Source of the DNA: Flavobacteriales bacterium
GTDB lineage: Bacteria; Bacteroidota; Bacteroidia; Flavobacteriales_F; PHOS-HE28
Reading direction: 5' to 3'
Length of the DNA: 64,000 nt
NCBI GenBank assembly: GCA_016710685.1
Contig: JADJVC010000014.1
Location: forward strand, 1-64,000
Shown here: positions 10,901 through 18,754 of the stretch, piece after piece
Layout of the letters: each line of letters starts with the position of its first letter
Numbering within the stretch: position 1 is the stretch's first letter
Translations under genes and position numbers: made by a program
The notes under the pieces: generated by a model
Told to the model about the DNA's origin: nothing
The model's database searches: none
Seen by the model: the letters and a program-made list of their open reading frames with translations, nothing else

Positions 10901-12485
10901 GGTCCGGCACAATGGTGATCATCACCGTGGTATCGTACGTGCATCCGAAATTATCCGATACCGTGTACAAATAAGGGTGATCGCCCGGGGAAAGACCCGC
11001 CGCGCAAATGTGGTTGCAGCCATTGGTCGTGCTGGTGATGTTCGGGCCACTCCAGAACGAGCTGTCGCAACCTGCTCCATACGCGGGAGTGAACTCCAAC
11101 AAGTCCGGATAAAGCGCAGGGGCGAAATCCAATCCCCAGTCACAGACAAACCCGTTGTCCAAACCAAACATGTCGCACACTTGGAGGGTCCAAGTGCCAT
11201 TCAACTGGGAGCCCAAAAGGCCGGTCAGCGGGTTCAAGCTTTCATAGGTGCCGCTCGGTAGTGTACCTCCTGAATTGGCCGCCCAAGTGCCGTTGGTTGC
11301 TGAAGGACTCCAGCAGTATTCCCAACAGGTCCCTTGAATGTTCGGCGTGGCTTCATTATCGACCGGGATCCCTAAATACGTCCCCAGCCCGCCTTGGGAA
11401 TGCAGGATCACGGATTCACCGGTCGGACTGATGATGCTGATGATGAGATCGCCCATGAAGGAGTGCTCCATGCTAACGCAAACGCCGAGCAACTGGTTGA
11501 TGTTGGTAAGGGTTTGCCCCGGGGCGAACTGGTCAAAATCGAGCGTGGCGTTGAAGCAGGCGCCCACCACATCCGGGAGGAACACGCCCGCGCCCAAGCC
11601 GCTCCCCGGAAGCTCATTCCAGGTTGTCGGAGTCACTACGCCGTCCAAACAAAGGGTCTCCCCGGAACAGCCGGTAATGCCAGTAGTGCCGGTGAAAGTG
11701 GGAGTGGTGCCAACCAAAGTCAGGATATCGACACGGTTGGTACTTACGCATCCATTATTGTCTTCCAGATAAAGCTGGGCCGTATAACCTCCGGGCTGTG
11801 GGTAAGTGTGGTTCACGGAAACGGGTGCATTGTTCAGCACCGTGCCATCCCCGAAATCCCGATGGCGACTAACAATGTTGAAACCGGCTGCGGCATAGGA
11901 ACCGCCGCTGTTGAACGTAACAGCCTCACCGGGGCAGATCTTCAAGGCGGTGATCGAGCCGGTGGTTGCCACCGCAGTGGGCCGGGCGCACGGTTGGTAG
12001 CAACTGATCGTGGCCGCGAACACGCCGGTACCCGCGTTGTTCGATCGGAAAACAACCGTTAAACACCCTGTGGGATTCCCGCCAGTGGCGGATACGACTT
12101 GCCCTTGTAGTGAGGTTCCCGTCCACGTCCCCAACAACGGTGCGGAGATGTTGTCGCCATCGTAGATCGACATCCCGTCAATTGGAGCTGCACCAGCAGT
12201 GCTCAGGTTGAAGGTGATGAAGCTGAGCGAGATCGCTCCGCCGAGCGCATCCGGACACAACGTGTACGTGTAGTTTTCGTTGTTGCCATAGCCTGAAGCG
12301 CCCTCCCCACCGCTGTCGAGAAAGGCTCCTACACAAGAATGGTCCGTTCCATTGAAGATCGGAAAGCCTTGACAGAAAGCGCCGGAAGGTGCTGCCGCAA
12401 ACACCGTGGCAACCAATGCGGTCAGCAGTCTGGAACGCCCAAAAAGGAGATGAAAATGAAAGGCAGGAGTCTTGGCAACAGGCAT
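1991..12485 (-). CDS. Giant T9SS-secreted Ig-repeat surface protein (frame-disrupted here)
   Basis: Restoring the frame gives one protein of about 3,499 residues. From the N-terminus it has a signal peptide ending near SGAFCQG, a CUB-like domain, a PKD-like domain (RHRDFGDG) and a P/Homo-B-like domain. About 30 tandem Ig-like repeats of about 79 residues follow, then two SprB-type repeats (CNGTCDGTA, CPGSCDGTI), another PKD domain (FLWDFGDG) and a type B gliding-motility/T9SS C-terminal domain (FLPNAFTPDGDGLNDVF, ending GHVTLLK). It should cross the outer membrane by T9SS and act as an adhesin or filament. Frame breaks lie at about 6784 (extra C), 6758 (-1), 6727 (-1), 6483-6496 (-3), 5784 (-2) and near 3811 (+1). 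Each of the first five differs from an adjacent near-identical repeat copy. The same frame resumes after the five upstream breaks, which argues for sequence error rather than decay. Confidence 0.88.
3235..10352 (-). repeat. Tandem 237-bp Ig-like repeat array (about 30 units)
   Basis: Units encode the pattern [ND]AG-x-[DG]G-[SA]-[IL]-x-LC ... LGG[ST]PDAGG-[TA]W ... GPS-x-V-x-GG ... AG-x-Y-x-YTV. Two unit types alternate throughout. From about 4,300 to 7,700 the period is a 474-bp double unit whose copies (for example starting 5941, 6415 and 6885) are almost identical at DNA level, including third codon positions. From 7,700 to 10,300 copies are more diverged. Confidence 0.92.
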
Positions 12486-12807
12486 ATTGATGAGACAAGG
12501 TCTGGCTCAATGGCAGTTAAAGTATGCGTAAAGAGCAATCTTTATGCACAAAATCTCTTTTTCATGGATGAATGATCGTTTTTTAACGACGGATCCAATA
12601 AAAAAAATTGGCCAACTGTTCTGAGTGGACCCTGAAACTCCTTGCAGTGGTCTTTCCTCCAGATTCATAGGAGAGAATAGGAAGCGGTAAAAAGGGCACC
12701 ACTTTTAGTGGCCCTTAAGTTCAAAAAAAAACCGGCCCGCATTCTTTGAACGCGGGCCGGTTGATGGCATATCAGTCCGGAAGTCGTGGCATCAGATGCG
12801 AGGTATT
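12486..12807. other. Intergenic region with no gene
   Basis: These 322 bases lie between the giant repeat protein and the PKD protein, both on minus. The half near the giant gene is AT-rich, with poly-A runs at about 12601, and presumably holds its promoter, though I see no convincing TAnnTTTG. The other half holds the terminator listed separately. No coding potential is seen. Confidence 0.6.
12722..12762 (-). terminator. Rho-independent terminator of the PKD/anti-sigma-like gene
   Basis: An 11-bp GC-rich stem (12730-12740 with 12752-12762) and an 11-base loop are followed on the minus strand by a run of eight T. It begins about 45 bases after the minus-strand stop at 12808. Confidence 0.9.
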
Positions 12808-14064
12808 CTACCGCACCAGTTTTACTTTGCCAGTGAAAGTTTCCGTCGCTTTGTCGTCCGTGCGTACTTCCACGGCCCAAACATATTCGCCTGCTGCGCA
12901 AAATGCACCTTGGTTGTTCACCTTTCCCGTCCACGGTTGGTCCGGGTTGTCGGTGGTAAAGAGTTGAGCGCCGGATGCATCATACACGGTGAGATGGAAC
13001 GTGGCGTTCAGCATGCGTAACGCTTCGGGCATGAAGGTGTCGTGCTGGCCGTCGCCATCGGGGCTGAACTGCTCCAAAGCACCCAATGTGAAGTCGCGCA
13101 GGATCTCCACTTCGCCGGTTTTACTGTCCGTGCACCCTGTGGCATTGGTCACCGTGAGCATCACATTGTACTTTCCCTTGGATTTGTATACGTGCTCAGG
13201 GTTTGGTTCCGCGCTCCTGGTGCCATCACCGAAATCCCACAGATGACTGCTTGCGCCCATGGCGCGACTTTGGAAATCCACCATGGGGAATTGTCCGGCA
13301 AAATCGCGCTTCACCACTTTGAAATCCGCCAGCGGGGCTTCGTGTATGGTGATCGTGCCACTGCTCAACTTGTTCTGCATGGTACCGGTGCCGGCGCCGC
13401 TCATGGACAACATCACCTTGTATGTGCCCGGCTTGGTGAAGCTGTGTTCAGGGTCCGGTTTATTGCTGAAGTTACCGTCTCCGAAGTTCCATAGGAAAAT
13501 GCCGTCCTCCGGAAGGTTCGCCACGGTGAAATCCACTGGGCTGCCGGGACACGCCTCGGACACACTGGAATGGAAGAGCGCATTGGACTTGGGCGCTGTG
13601 GGGGGCGCTGTTTGCCCAGCTTCCGGCCTTGCTGATTGACCCTTCACCGGGACGCTGGTCGCGGACGTTGCCGTGGTGGGCCGTGCGCCTTCCTCAGCCA
13701 ATGCTGTTGGTTGTGATGCTCCTTCTTGTTGAATGGTGGCCTCCGTGGACACGGGCTCCATGCCGGTCTGCGTTGGCGCGGCCAGGGTTGGTGTGTTTTC
13801 CACCGAAGTGAGTTGTGCCGGTTGCGGTCCGGTCATTTCCTGCTTGCCGGAATCGAGGCCCATGTAGTAAGCGGCACCCCCTACCAATAAAGCACCAGCC
13901 AACAACGCACCGACCAGAATCGTGCGGCCATGGCTCCAGCCCTTCACCCCGCTGGAGAGCGCGCGGTCCATCTGTGCCCAGTGAGCCGAGTTGTAAGGCA
14001 CTTCGTATCCTTGAAGGCTTTCCTTTAGCTTATGCTCGAAGGAGTCCAGTTCGTTTGAGTTCAT
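12808..14064 (-). CDS. Membrane-anchored PKD protein with anti-sigma-like N-terminus and T9SS/gliding C-terminal domain
   Basis: 418 residues. The first 45 residues (FEHKLKESL, then VPYNSAHWAQMDRAL) are cytoplasmic in character and resemble the short N-terminal segment of Bacteroidota proteins encoded beside ECF sigma factors. One membrane segment follows at about 47-68 (TILVGALLAGALLVGGAAYY). A low-complexity Thr/Ala/Pro linker leads to two PKD domains (FLWNFGDG at about 190, HLWDFGDG at about 270). The C-terminus, from about 325 (FSPDGDGQHDTF ... KVKLVR), matches gliding-motility-associated domains. The sigma gene lies 10 bases upstream in the same orientation, so the pair is an operon. The inferred role is sensing an envelope or secretion state and controlling that sigma factor. 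The anti-sigma function is inference; the domains are seen. Confidence 0.8.
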   Translation of the reverse strand: MNSNELDSFEHKLKESLQGYEVPYNSAHWAQMDRALSSGVKGWSHGRTILVGALLAGALLVGGAAYYMGLDSGKQEMTGPQPAQLTSVENTPTLAAPTQTGMEPVSTEATIQQEGASQPTALAEEGARPTTATSATSVPVKGQSARPEAGQTAPPTAPKSNALFHSSVSEACPGSPVDFTVANLPEDGIFLWNFGDGNFSNKPDPEHSFTKPGTYKVMLSMSGAGTGTMQNKLSSGTITIHEAPLADFKVVKRDFAGQFPMVDFQSRAMGASSHLWDFGDGTRSAEPNPEHVYKSKGKYNVMLTVTNATGCTDSKTGEVEILRDFTLGALEQFSPDGDGQHDTFMPEALRMLNATFHLTVYDASGAQLFTTDNPDQPWTGKVNNQGAFCAAGEYVWAVEVRTDDKATETFTGKVKLVR

Positions 14065-14074
14065 AGAGCGAATT

Positions 14075-14647
14075 TCAGGAGAGATGTGGATGCGCTTGTT
14101 GGAGCAAACGCTTCAATTTTGCTTTTGCTTTGGCCAAGTTGCTCTTGGAGGTGCCCACGCCGATCCCCAGGCTCTCGGCCACTTGTACGTGCGTCATGCC
14201 TTCGAAAACGAACAAGTTCAGTACCGTGCGGTAAACGGGTGATAGTTTCTGCATGGCGTTGATGATGTCCGCCGGACGAAGTCCCATCAGGTCGTCCGCT
14301 TCCGGGGCCTCTTCCGAAATGTCCTCGAACTCCTCCATGCTGTGGTCTTCCCCCAGCAACAAGTAAGCATTTTTGGACCGCCGGAAATGATCGATCGCGG
14401 TATGTACCATGATCCGCCGCACCCAGCCCTCGAAACTGCCGTCGTGCGTGAACTTCCCCACGCTGTTGAACACCTTGATGAACCCATCTTGTAGGATGTC
14501 CTTCGCTTGGTCGTGGTTCTTGGTGTAGCGCAAGCATACCGCAAGCATTTTCCCATAGAGCTGCTCGTACACCCTTTTCTGGCTCAAGCGGTCGCCTTTG
14601 ATGCAGCCGGATATAGCTGCGTCGAAGGCTTGTTTGGTCTGATCCAT
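14075..14647 (-). CDS. ECF-type RNA polymerase sigma factor
   Basis: About 190 residues from the ATG at 14647 (MDQTKQAFDAAISGC). Region 2 is seen as YEQLYGKMLAVCLRYTKNHDQAKDILQDGF ... FEGWVRRIMVHTAIDHFRR. Region 4 is seen as LSPVYRTVLNLFVFEGMTHVQVAESLGIG ... SNLAKAKAKL. Group 4 sigma factors like this redirect RNA polymerase to envelope or surface genes and are usually held by a membrane anti-sigma encoded next door, here the PKD protein 10 bases downstream. An alternative ATG at 14707 would add 20 residues with no conserved content. The reading frame is open to 14887, but that stretch looks non-coding. The regulon is not visible here, although the nearby T9SS protein genes are plausible members. 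Confidence 0.88.
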   Translation of the reverse strand: MDQTKQAFDAAISGCIKGDRLSQKRVYEQLYGKMLAVCLRYTKNHDQAKDILQDGFIKVFNSVGKFTHDGSFEGWVRRIMVHTAIDHFRRSKNAYLLLGEDHSMEEFEDISEEAPEADDLMGLRPADIINAMQKLSPVYRTVLNLFVFEGMTHVQVAESLGIGVGTSKSNLAKAKAKLKRLLQQAHPHLS

Positions 14648-15005
14648 GGAGCTCCATGCGGTCGTAAGACGCACGTTCTCCTCAAGGGTTGCCGACAGGG
14701 TGGACATTTTTTTACAGGCACAGGTGCCCAAGGTAGTGAAAACGTGGACTTTACACACAATAGCGGGAGTTACAGCGCTTTGATCGCGATAAGCATGGAT
14801 TTTAGCTTTTGATCTCTTTGGCAAGCGGCAGAAGCTGGTTCGTGTCCATTGGCAAATGCCATTTCCCCGGCAGCGAATGGAATACATGTGTTAATACCGA
14901 CTTCACGGTCTGATGATCACCGTCCTCCACGCCCTTACAAACTTCACTTCCAACGCAACTTGTAATTTCGCCCCCCGTACAACCCTCTTTGCAACAACAC
15001 AGAAC
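14648..15005. other. Divergent intergenic region, sigma factor / mdh
   Basis: 358 bases separate the minus-strand sigma gene from plus-strand mdh, so promoters for both must lie here. A near-consensus -7 element TAATTTCG lies at 14963-14970, 36 bases before the mdh ATG. No good -33 TTG is spaced from it. No clear element is seen for the sigma gene, and no coding content. Confidence 0.5.
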
Positions 15006-15944
15006 ATGAAAATTACCGTAGTAGGGGCCGGAAACGTGGGCGCAACTTGTGCCGATGCATGCGCCCGTTGGGAGCTTGGGACCGAAGTGGTCCTGCTAGA
15101 CATCAAGGAAGGATTCGCAGAAGGCAAAGCCCTCGACATATGGCAAACTGCGCCGATCAGCTTATTCGACACCCGGCCTGTGGGCAGCACCAACGATTAC
15201 TCCAAGACGGCAAACAGCGACGTGGTGGTGATCACCAGTGGCCTGCCGCGCAAACCCGGAATGAGCCGCGATGACCTCATCGCCACCAACGCGGGCATCG
15301 TGAAAATGGTGACCGAAAACGTGGTGCAGCATTCGCCCAACGCCGTGATCATCGTGGTGAGCAATCCGCTTGACGTGATGACCTATTGCGCGTTCATCAA
15401 CAGCAAATTCCCCGCCAACCGCGTGTTCGGCATGGCGGGCATTTTGGACACCGCACGCTACCGCGCATTCCTATCCACCGAGCTGGGCATCAGCCCCAAG
15501 GACATCCAGGCGGTGCTCATGGGCGGCCACGGCGACACCATGGTGCCGCTGCCGCGCTACACCACCGTCGGCGGTATCCCCGTTACGGAGCTGATCTCGA
15601 AGGAGAAGCTCGATGCCATTGTGGAACGCACCAAGAAAGGCGGCGGAGAGATCGTGAACCTGCTGGGTACTTCCGCATGGTATGCGCCCGGCACCGCAGC
15701 AGCACAAATGGTGCAAGCCATCGTCCGCGACCAGAAGCGCGTCTTCCCCGTGTGCGCATGGCTGCAAGGAGAATACGGCCTGAAAGACGTGTACCTCGGA
15801 GTACCCGTGATCTTGGGCCGTAACGGCATTGAGCGCATTATCGAACTGAAGCTCACCAAGGAGGAAATGGCAATGACGCACGAAAGCGCCAAGGCCGTGA
15901 AGGAAGTGATGAACGTGCTGGACAAAATGAACGTACCGGCGTAA
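15006..15944 (+). CDS. mdh: Malate dehydrogenase
   Basis: 313 residues. It interconverts malate and oxaloacetate with NAD in the TCA cycle. The Rossmann nucleotide motif GAGNVG lies at residues 7-12, and the dinucleotide-selecting acidic region is LLDIKEG. Substrate and catalytic residues lie in SNPLDVMTY, GILDTARYR and GGHGDTMVPL (proton-relay His175). This is the LDH-like MDH type usual in Bacteroidota. I start at the ATG at 15006 because the glycine motif must be N-terminal; the frame is open upstream to 14913 without family similarity. It is a single-gene unit, with a terminator directly downstream. Confidence 0.96.
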   Translation: MKITVVGAGNVGATCADACARWELGTEVVLLDIKEGFAEGKALDIWQTAPISLFDTRPVGSTNDYSKTANSDVVVITSGLPRKPGMSRDDLIATNAGIVKMVTENVVQHSPNAVIIVVSNPLDVMTYCAFINSKFPANRVFGMAGILDTARYRAFLSTELGISPKDIQAVLMGGHGDTMVPLPRYTTVGGIPVTELISKEKLDAIVERTKKGGGEIVNLLGTSAWYAPGTAAAQMVQAIVRDQKRVFPVCAWLQGEYGLKDVYLGVPVILGRNGIERIIELKLTKEEMAMTHESAKAVKEVMNVLDKMNVPA

Positions 15945-15967
15945 GCGCGTAAAGCGATCTTGAATAG

Positions 15968-15994
15968 AAAATGGGCGCCGGTGGTGCCCATTTT
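15968..15994 (+). terminator. Terminator after mdh
   Basis: A 9-bp stem AAAATGGGC/GCCCATTTT (15968-15976 and 15986-15994) with a T run lies 24 bases past the mdh stop. Being symmetric, it could also serve the convergent FG-GAP gene. Confidence 0.85.
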
Positions 15995-16174
15995 TCGTTT
16001 GGGATAGTTGTTAGTTGTCAGTTGTCAGTTCTCAGGCGGGACGGGCACAATGAGGCCGCCCCGCAAACTGCACGTTACAAGCGATTTACTGCGGATTCGC
16101 AGAACGAGTCACACCTTCTCCCTCGGAGAAGGGGAAGGGGGTTGAGGGCATTTAGGTAGCCTGTCAACTACCCT

Positions 16175-18424
16175 TCACCGTAACACCACCAAACGCTGCA
16201 CTTCGCTTAAGCCCGTGCCCATCAAGCGTAACAAGTAACAGCCCGGCGCCACGCCGCCCAGGTCAAATTGCGCGCGGCCTTGCCCAATGGGCATGCTGGC
16301 CACTGTGCGACCCAATTCATCCATCAGCAAAACTTGTGCGCCCGCAGGCATCAACCGGTTGGGCAGAATTTCCACCATACCCTGCGCAGGGTTGGGGGCC
16401 AAGGTGAATGCAGCCGTGTTGTATGCACTGTTTTCCGGCACGCCAACATCGCTCCCGCTTGCCCAAAAACTCAGCCCGCCGCGGTAATTTCCAACTATGG
16501 CGTCCAATTGCCCATCGCCGGTGAAGTCGTAGAACACCAGGGCCGTGCGTGCTCCTTCATGGAAGTTCTTCCAGAGGCTGTCCGTCAGGTTCCACTGGCC
16601 CAGCACATTGCCTTCAATGCCGTCGTAGTGATAGATCGGCCCCGCCTCGCTGCCACTTAAAAATTCGCGCTGGCCGTTCTCGCCGAGGTACATGAAGGGC
16701 ACCGTGTAACCCGTGACTTGGCCGAAATCCTGCGTATTCACGCCGCCCATGGCCTCACTTTCAAGATGCCATTGCGCTATGGTGGCCGTGCCGCTGTTCC
16801 GGTAGTAGTTCAAGTTGCCGTTGCGTTCGCCTACCAAAAGATCCAACATTCCGTCGCCGTCCACATCGAACAATTGTGGCGTGGCGCTCAGCCCCACGTC
16901 GATCACGGCGCCGAAGTCGTCGGTGATCAAAGCCGGGTCCAGCTGGAACTGCGCCACAGGGCCGGTGGCGGTGTTGTGGAAGTAGTGCAAATAGCCCAAG
17001 TTGTCACCCACGATCAGGTCCTGCTTGCCATCGCCGTCAACATCCCCGAAAGCGGGGTGAAAGCCGGGGCCGAAACCCAAGGAGTCCATGTTGAGGTAGT
17101 CGTCCGTTACCAGGTCGAAAGTGGGCGCGCTAAGGGTGCCGGTATTCTCCAATAACGCCAACTGCCCGCGATAGTCTTCGCCGAAGTGGAAATAACCCTC
17201 GTTGGCGACCACCAAATCCATCAGCCCGTCGTTGTTATAGTCGAACAAAACCGGACGTGCGCCGTCGCCGAATTCCAACATGTGGTCTTGAAAAAGATCC
17301 GGCTGCTGGAAGGTGAAAATGGGAGAGCTGTCCGTACCGGTATTGCGGTAGTACCATACGCTTTGTGCGTTTTCGCTCTGGTTGGTGCTGTTGGGACACG
17401 TCACCAGGTCACGCTTGCCATCACCGTCGATGTCCAAGAAAAAAGGTGCCACGAAATTCTGGATGTTCACTTCAACGTCGTAGTTCGGAAAAGTGGAATC
17501 CACCGTTGCCATGTGTGCGTGGGCGAGGCTTCCGCCGTTGGTCATGGCGTGTAATTTTGGATAGGCAAAATCCCCGACGATCAGGTCCATTAGCTGGTCG
17601 CCGTTCAGGTCAAGTGCAAGCATGGTGCTGCCGGAATGGTGGCGGTCCGAATTGCCGACCAACTCCCCGTGAGGGCCGGTGGGCAGTTCGGGGTTGGGCA
17701 CATTGTAGTTGCAGGCCGTGTCAATAAGTATGGAGCTGTTGTTCTGCGATTCCTGGAAATCACCCCAGCATGTGCTGCGCATCCGATAGATCAAACTGTC
17801 ACAGGTGCCATACTCCTCCATGGAGTAATTCTTGAGGTATTGCAAGTGCGAGGAGTCCCAAAGACTGAACGTGAACACGTCCAGATCGCCGTCACCGTCG
17901 ATGTCCTCAATGCTGGGAATATCAGTTCCGGACACGTAGAGGTTAGGGCTCATGACCTCGTAGTATTGACAACTTACCAGGTCGTCCACAACTGTGAATG
18001 AAGGACCGTTGGCATCACTGGTATTGCGGTAGACCGCGAAACCATCGCCGACATAGGCGAAGATGTCCACTTTGCCGTCACAGTTATAGTCGCGCAACAG
18101 CGCCCAGTCGCGCAATTTCGGAAACGGCTGAATGGAGTCGTAAGCATGGCTAACGGTGTAGTGCGCTTGCCCCTGCGTTCCTGTGTTCAGGAGAAAAACG
18201 GGCTTATTGCCGCTGCGGTCGAAAATGAAAATGTCCAGCAGCCCGTCGCCGTTGAGGTCGATGGAGGAAGGCTGCGGATTGTTGAGGCCGCCCGCCCAGG
18301 CCAGCGGCAATGCAGCGCCGTCGCGGCTCACGGGGACGCCCCCGCCGAAATGGAGATCGGTCTGGGCAAATGAGGCCATCGGTGCCAAAACGATAAGTGC
18401 GAAAGGAAGGATCGGAAAGCGCAT
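16175..18424 (-). CDS. T9SS-secreted FG-GAP/VCBS repeat protein
   Basis: 749 residues from the ATG at 18424 (MRFPILPFALIVLAPMASFAQ, a clean signal peptide). An upstream ATG at 18469 would put 15 residues before it and is less likely. The mature protein is a series of FG-GAP/VCBS blades, each with a calcium-binding DxNxDG-type loop such as DLNGDGLLD, DIDGDGDLD, DVDGDGKQD and DVDGDGMLD, forming a b-propeller. The final 80 residues (FTLAPNPAQGMVEI ... LRLMGTG ... RLVVLR) are a type A T9SS sorting domain, so the protein is exported across the outer membrane and probably lipid-anchored. Its ligand is unknown. It is convergent with mdh and forms a single-gene unit. Confidence 0.9.
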   Translation of the reverse strand: MRFPILPFALIVLAPMASFAQTDLHFGGGVPVSRDGAALPLAWAGGLNNPQPSSIDLNGDGLLDIFIFDRSGNKPVFLLNTGTQGQAHYTVSHAYDSIQPFPKLRDWALLRDYNCDGKVDIFAYVGDGFAVYRNTSDANGPSFTVVDDLVSCQYYEVMSPNLYVSGTDIPSIEDIDGDGDLDVFTFSLWDSSHLQYLKNYSMEEYGTCDSLIYRMRSTCWGDFQESQNNSSILIDTACNYNVPNPELPTGPHGELVGNSDRHHSGSTMLALDLNGDQLMDLIVGDFAYPKLHAMTNGGSLAHAHMATVDSTFPNYDVEVNIQNFVAPFFLDIDGDGKRDLVTCPNSTNQSENAQSVWYYRNTGTDSSPIFTFQQPDLFQDHMLEFGDGARPVLFDYNNDGLMDLVVANEGYFHFGEDYRGQLALLENTGTLSAPTFDLVTDDYLNMDSLGFGPGFHPAFGDVDGDGKQDLIVGDNLGYLHYFHNTATGPVAQFQLDPALITDDFGAVIDVGLSATPQLFDVDGDGMLDLLVGERNGNLNYYRNSGTATIAQWHLESEAMGGVNTQDFGQVTGYTVPFMYLGENGQREFLSGSEAGPIYHYDGIEGNVLGQWNLTDSLWKNFHEGARTALVFYDFTGDGQLDAIVGNYRGGLSFWASGSDVGVPENSAYNTAAFTLAPNPAQGMVEILPNRLMPAGAQVLLMDELGRTVASMPIGQGRAQFDLGGVAPGCYLLRLMGTGLSEVQRLVVLR

Positions 18425-18754
18425 GCTGTTCTCCCGGTTGATCAGGATGGGTGCGAAGATATTGATCATGGGAACGTGACGTGACTAGCAGGAGGTAAGT
18501 ATCAACCGGGTTGGTCGATTATGCCATGCACTGGAAAATTTCTGGACGAAAAGCCTGACGGCCGATACGTATCAGCTCCGCTACGCGAGACCGGTACAAG
18601 AGCAAATACAAGACCTTATGAGAACCTGGAAAGAGCACTGAAAAAACAGGATCCGGTCCGGGGCACGCCTATCCTTCTATATTTGCCGCCCCGTTCACGG
18701 ACCGTGCTCTACCGCAAGGCCTAAAACGTTGTAAAACAAACCTGTCCTTTCACT
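18425..18754. other. Divergent intergenic region, FG-GAP gene / secDF
   Basis: 330 bases. The only clear signal is the exact -7 element TATATTTG at 18678-18685 in front of secDF. A short open frame at 18521-18724 has no recognisable product and overlaps that promoter, so I do not call it. Confidence 0.5.
18678..18685 (+). promoter_or_regulatory. Candidate -7 element for secDF
   Basis: TATATTTG matches the Bacteroidota TAnnTTTG exactly and is followed by GCCGCCCC, the same context as at wzc and rpsU. It lies 70 bases before the ATG. No TTG sits at the expected -33 spacing. Confidence 0.5.

Noticed and set aside
2009..12062. Many open frames on the plus strand across the giant gene
   Set aside because: They recur with the repeat period and mirror the minus-strand codons; none has a domain or a start context. 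They are shadows of the GC-rich repeat gene.
15995..16174. Short repeats (GTTGTCA copies and a CTCCCTCGGAGAAGGGG stretch) between mdh and the FG-GAP gene
   Set aside because: Low-complexity intergenic text of a kind common in this phylum; no extended structure or element boundary is visible.
18521..18724. 67-codon open frame upstream of secDF
   Set aside because: It overlaps the candidate secDF promoter, its composition is unlike neighbouring proteins, and no similarity is recognised.
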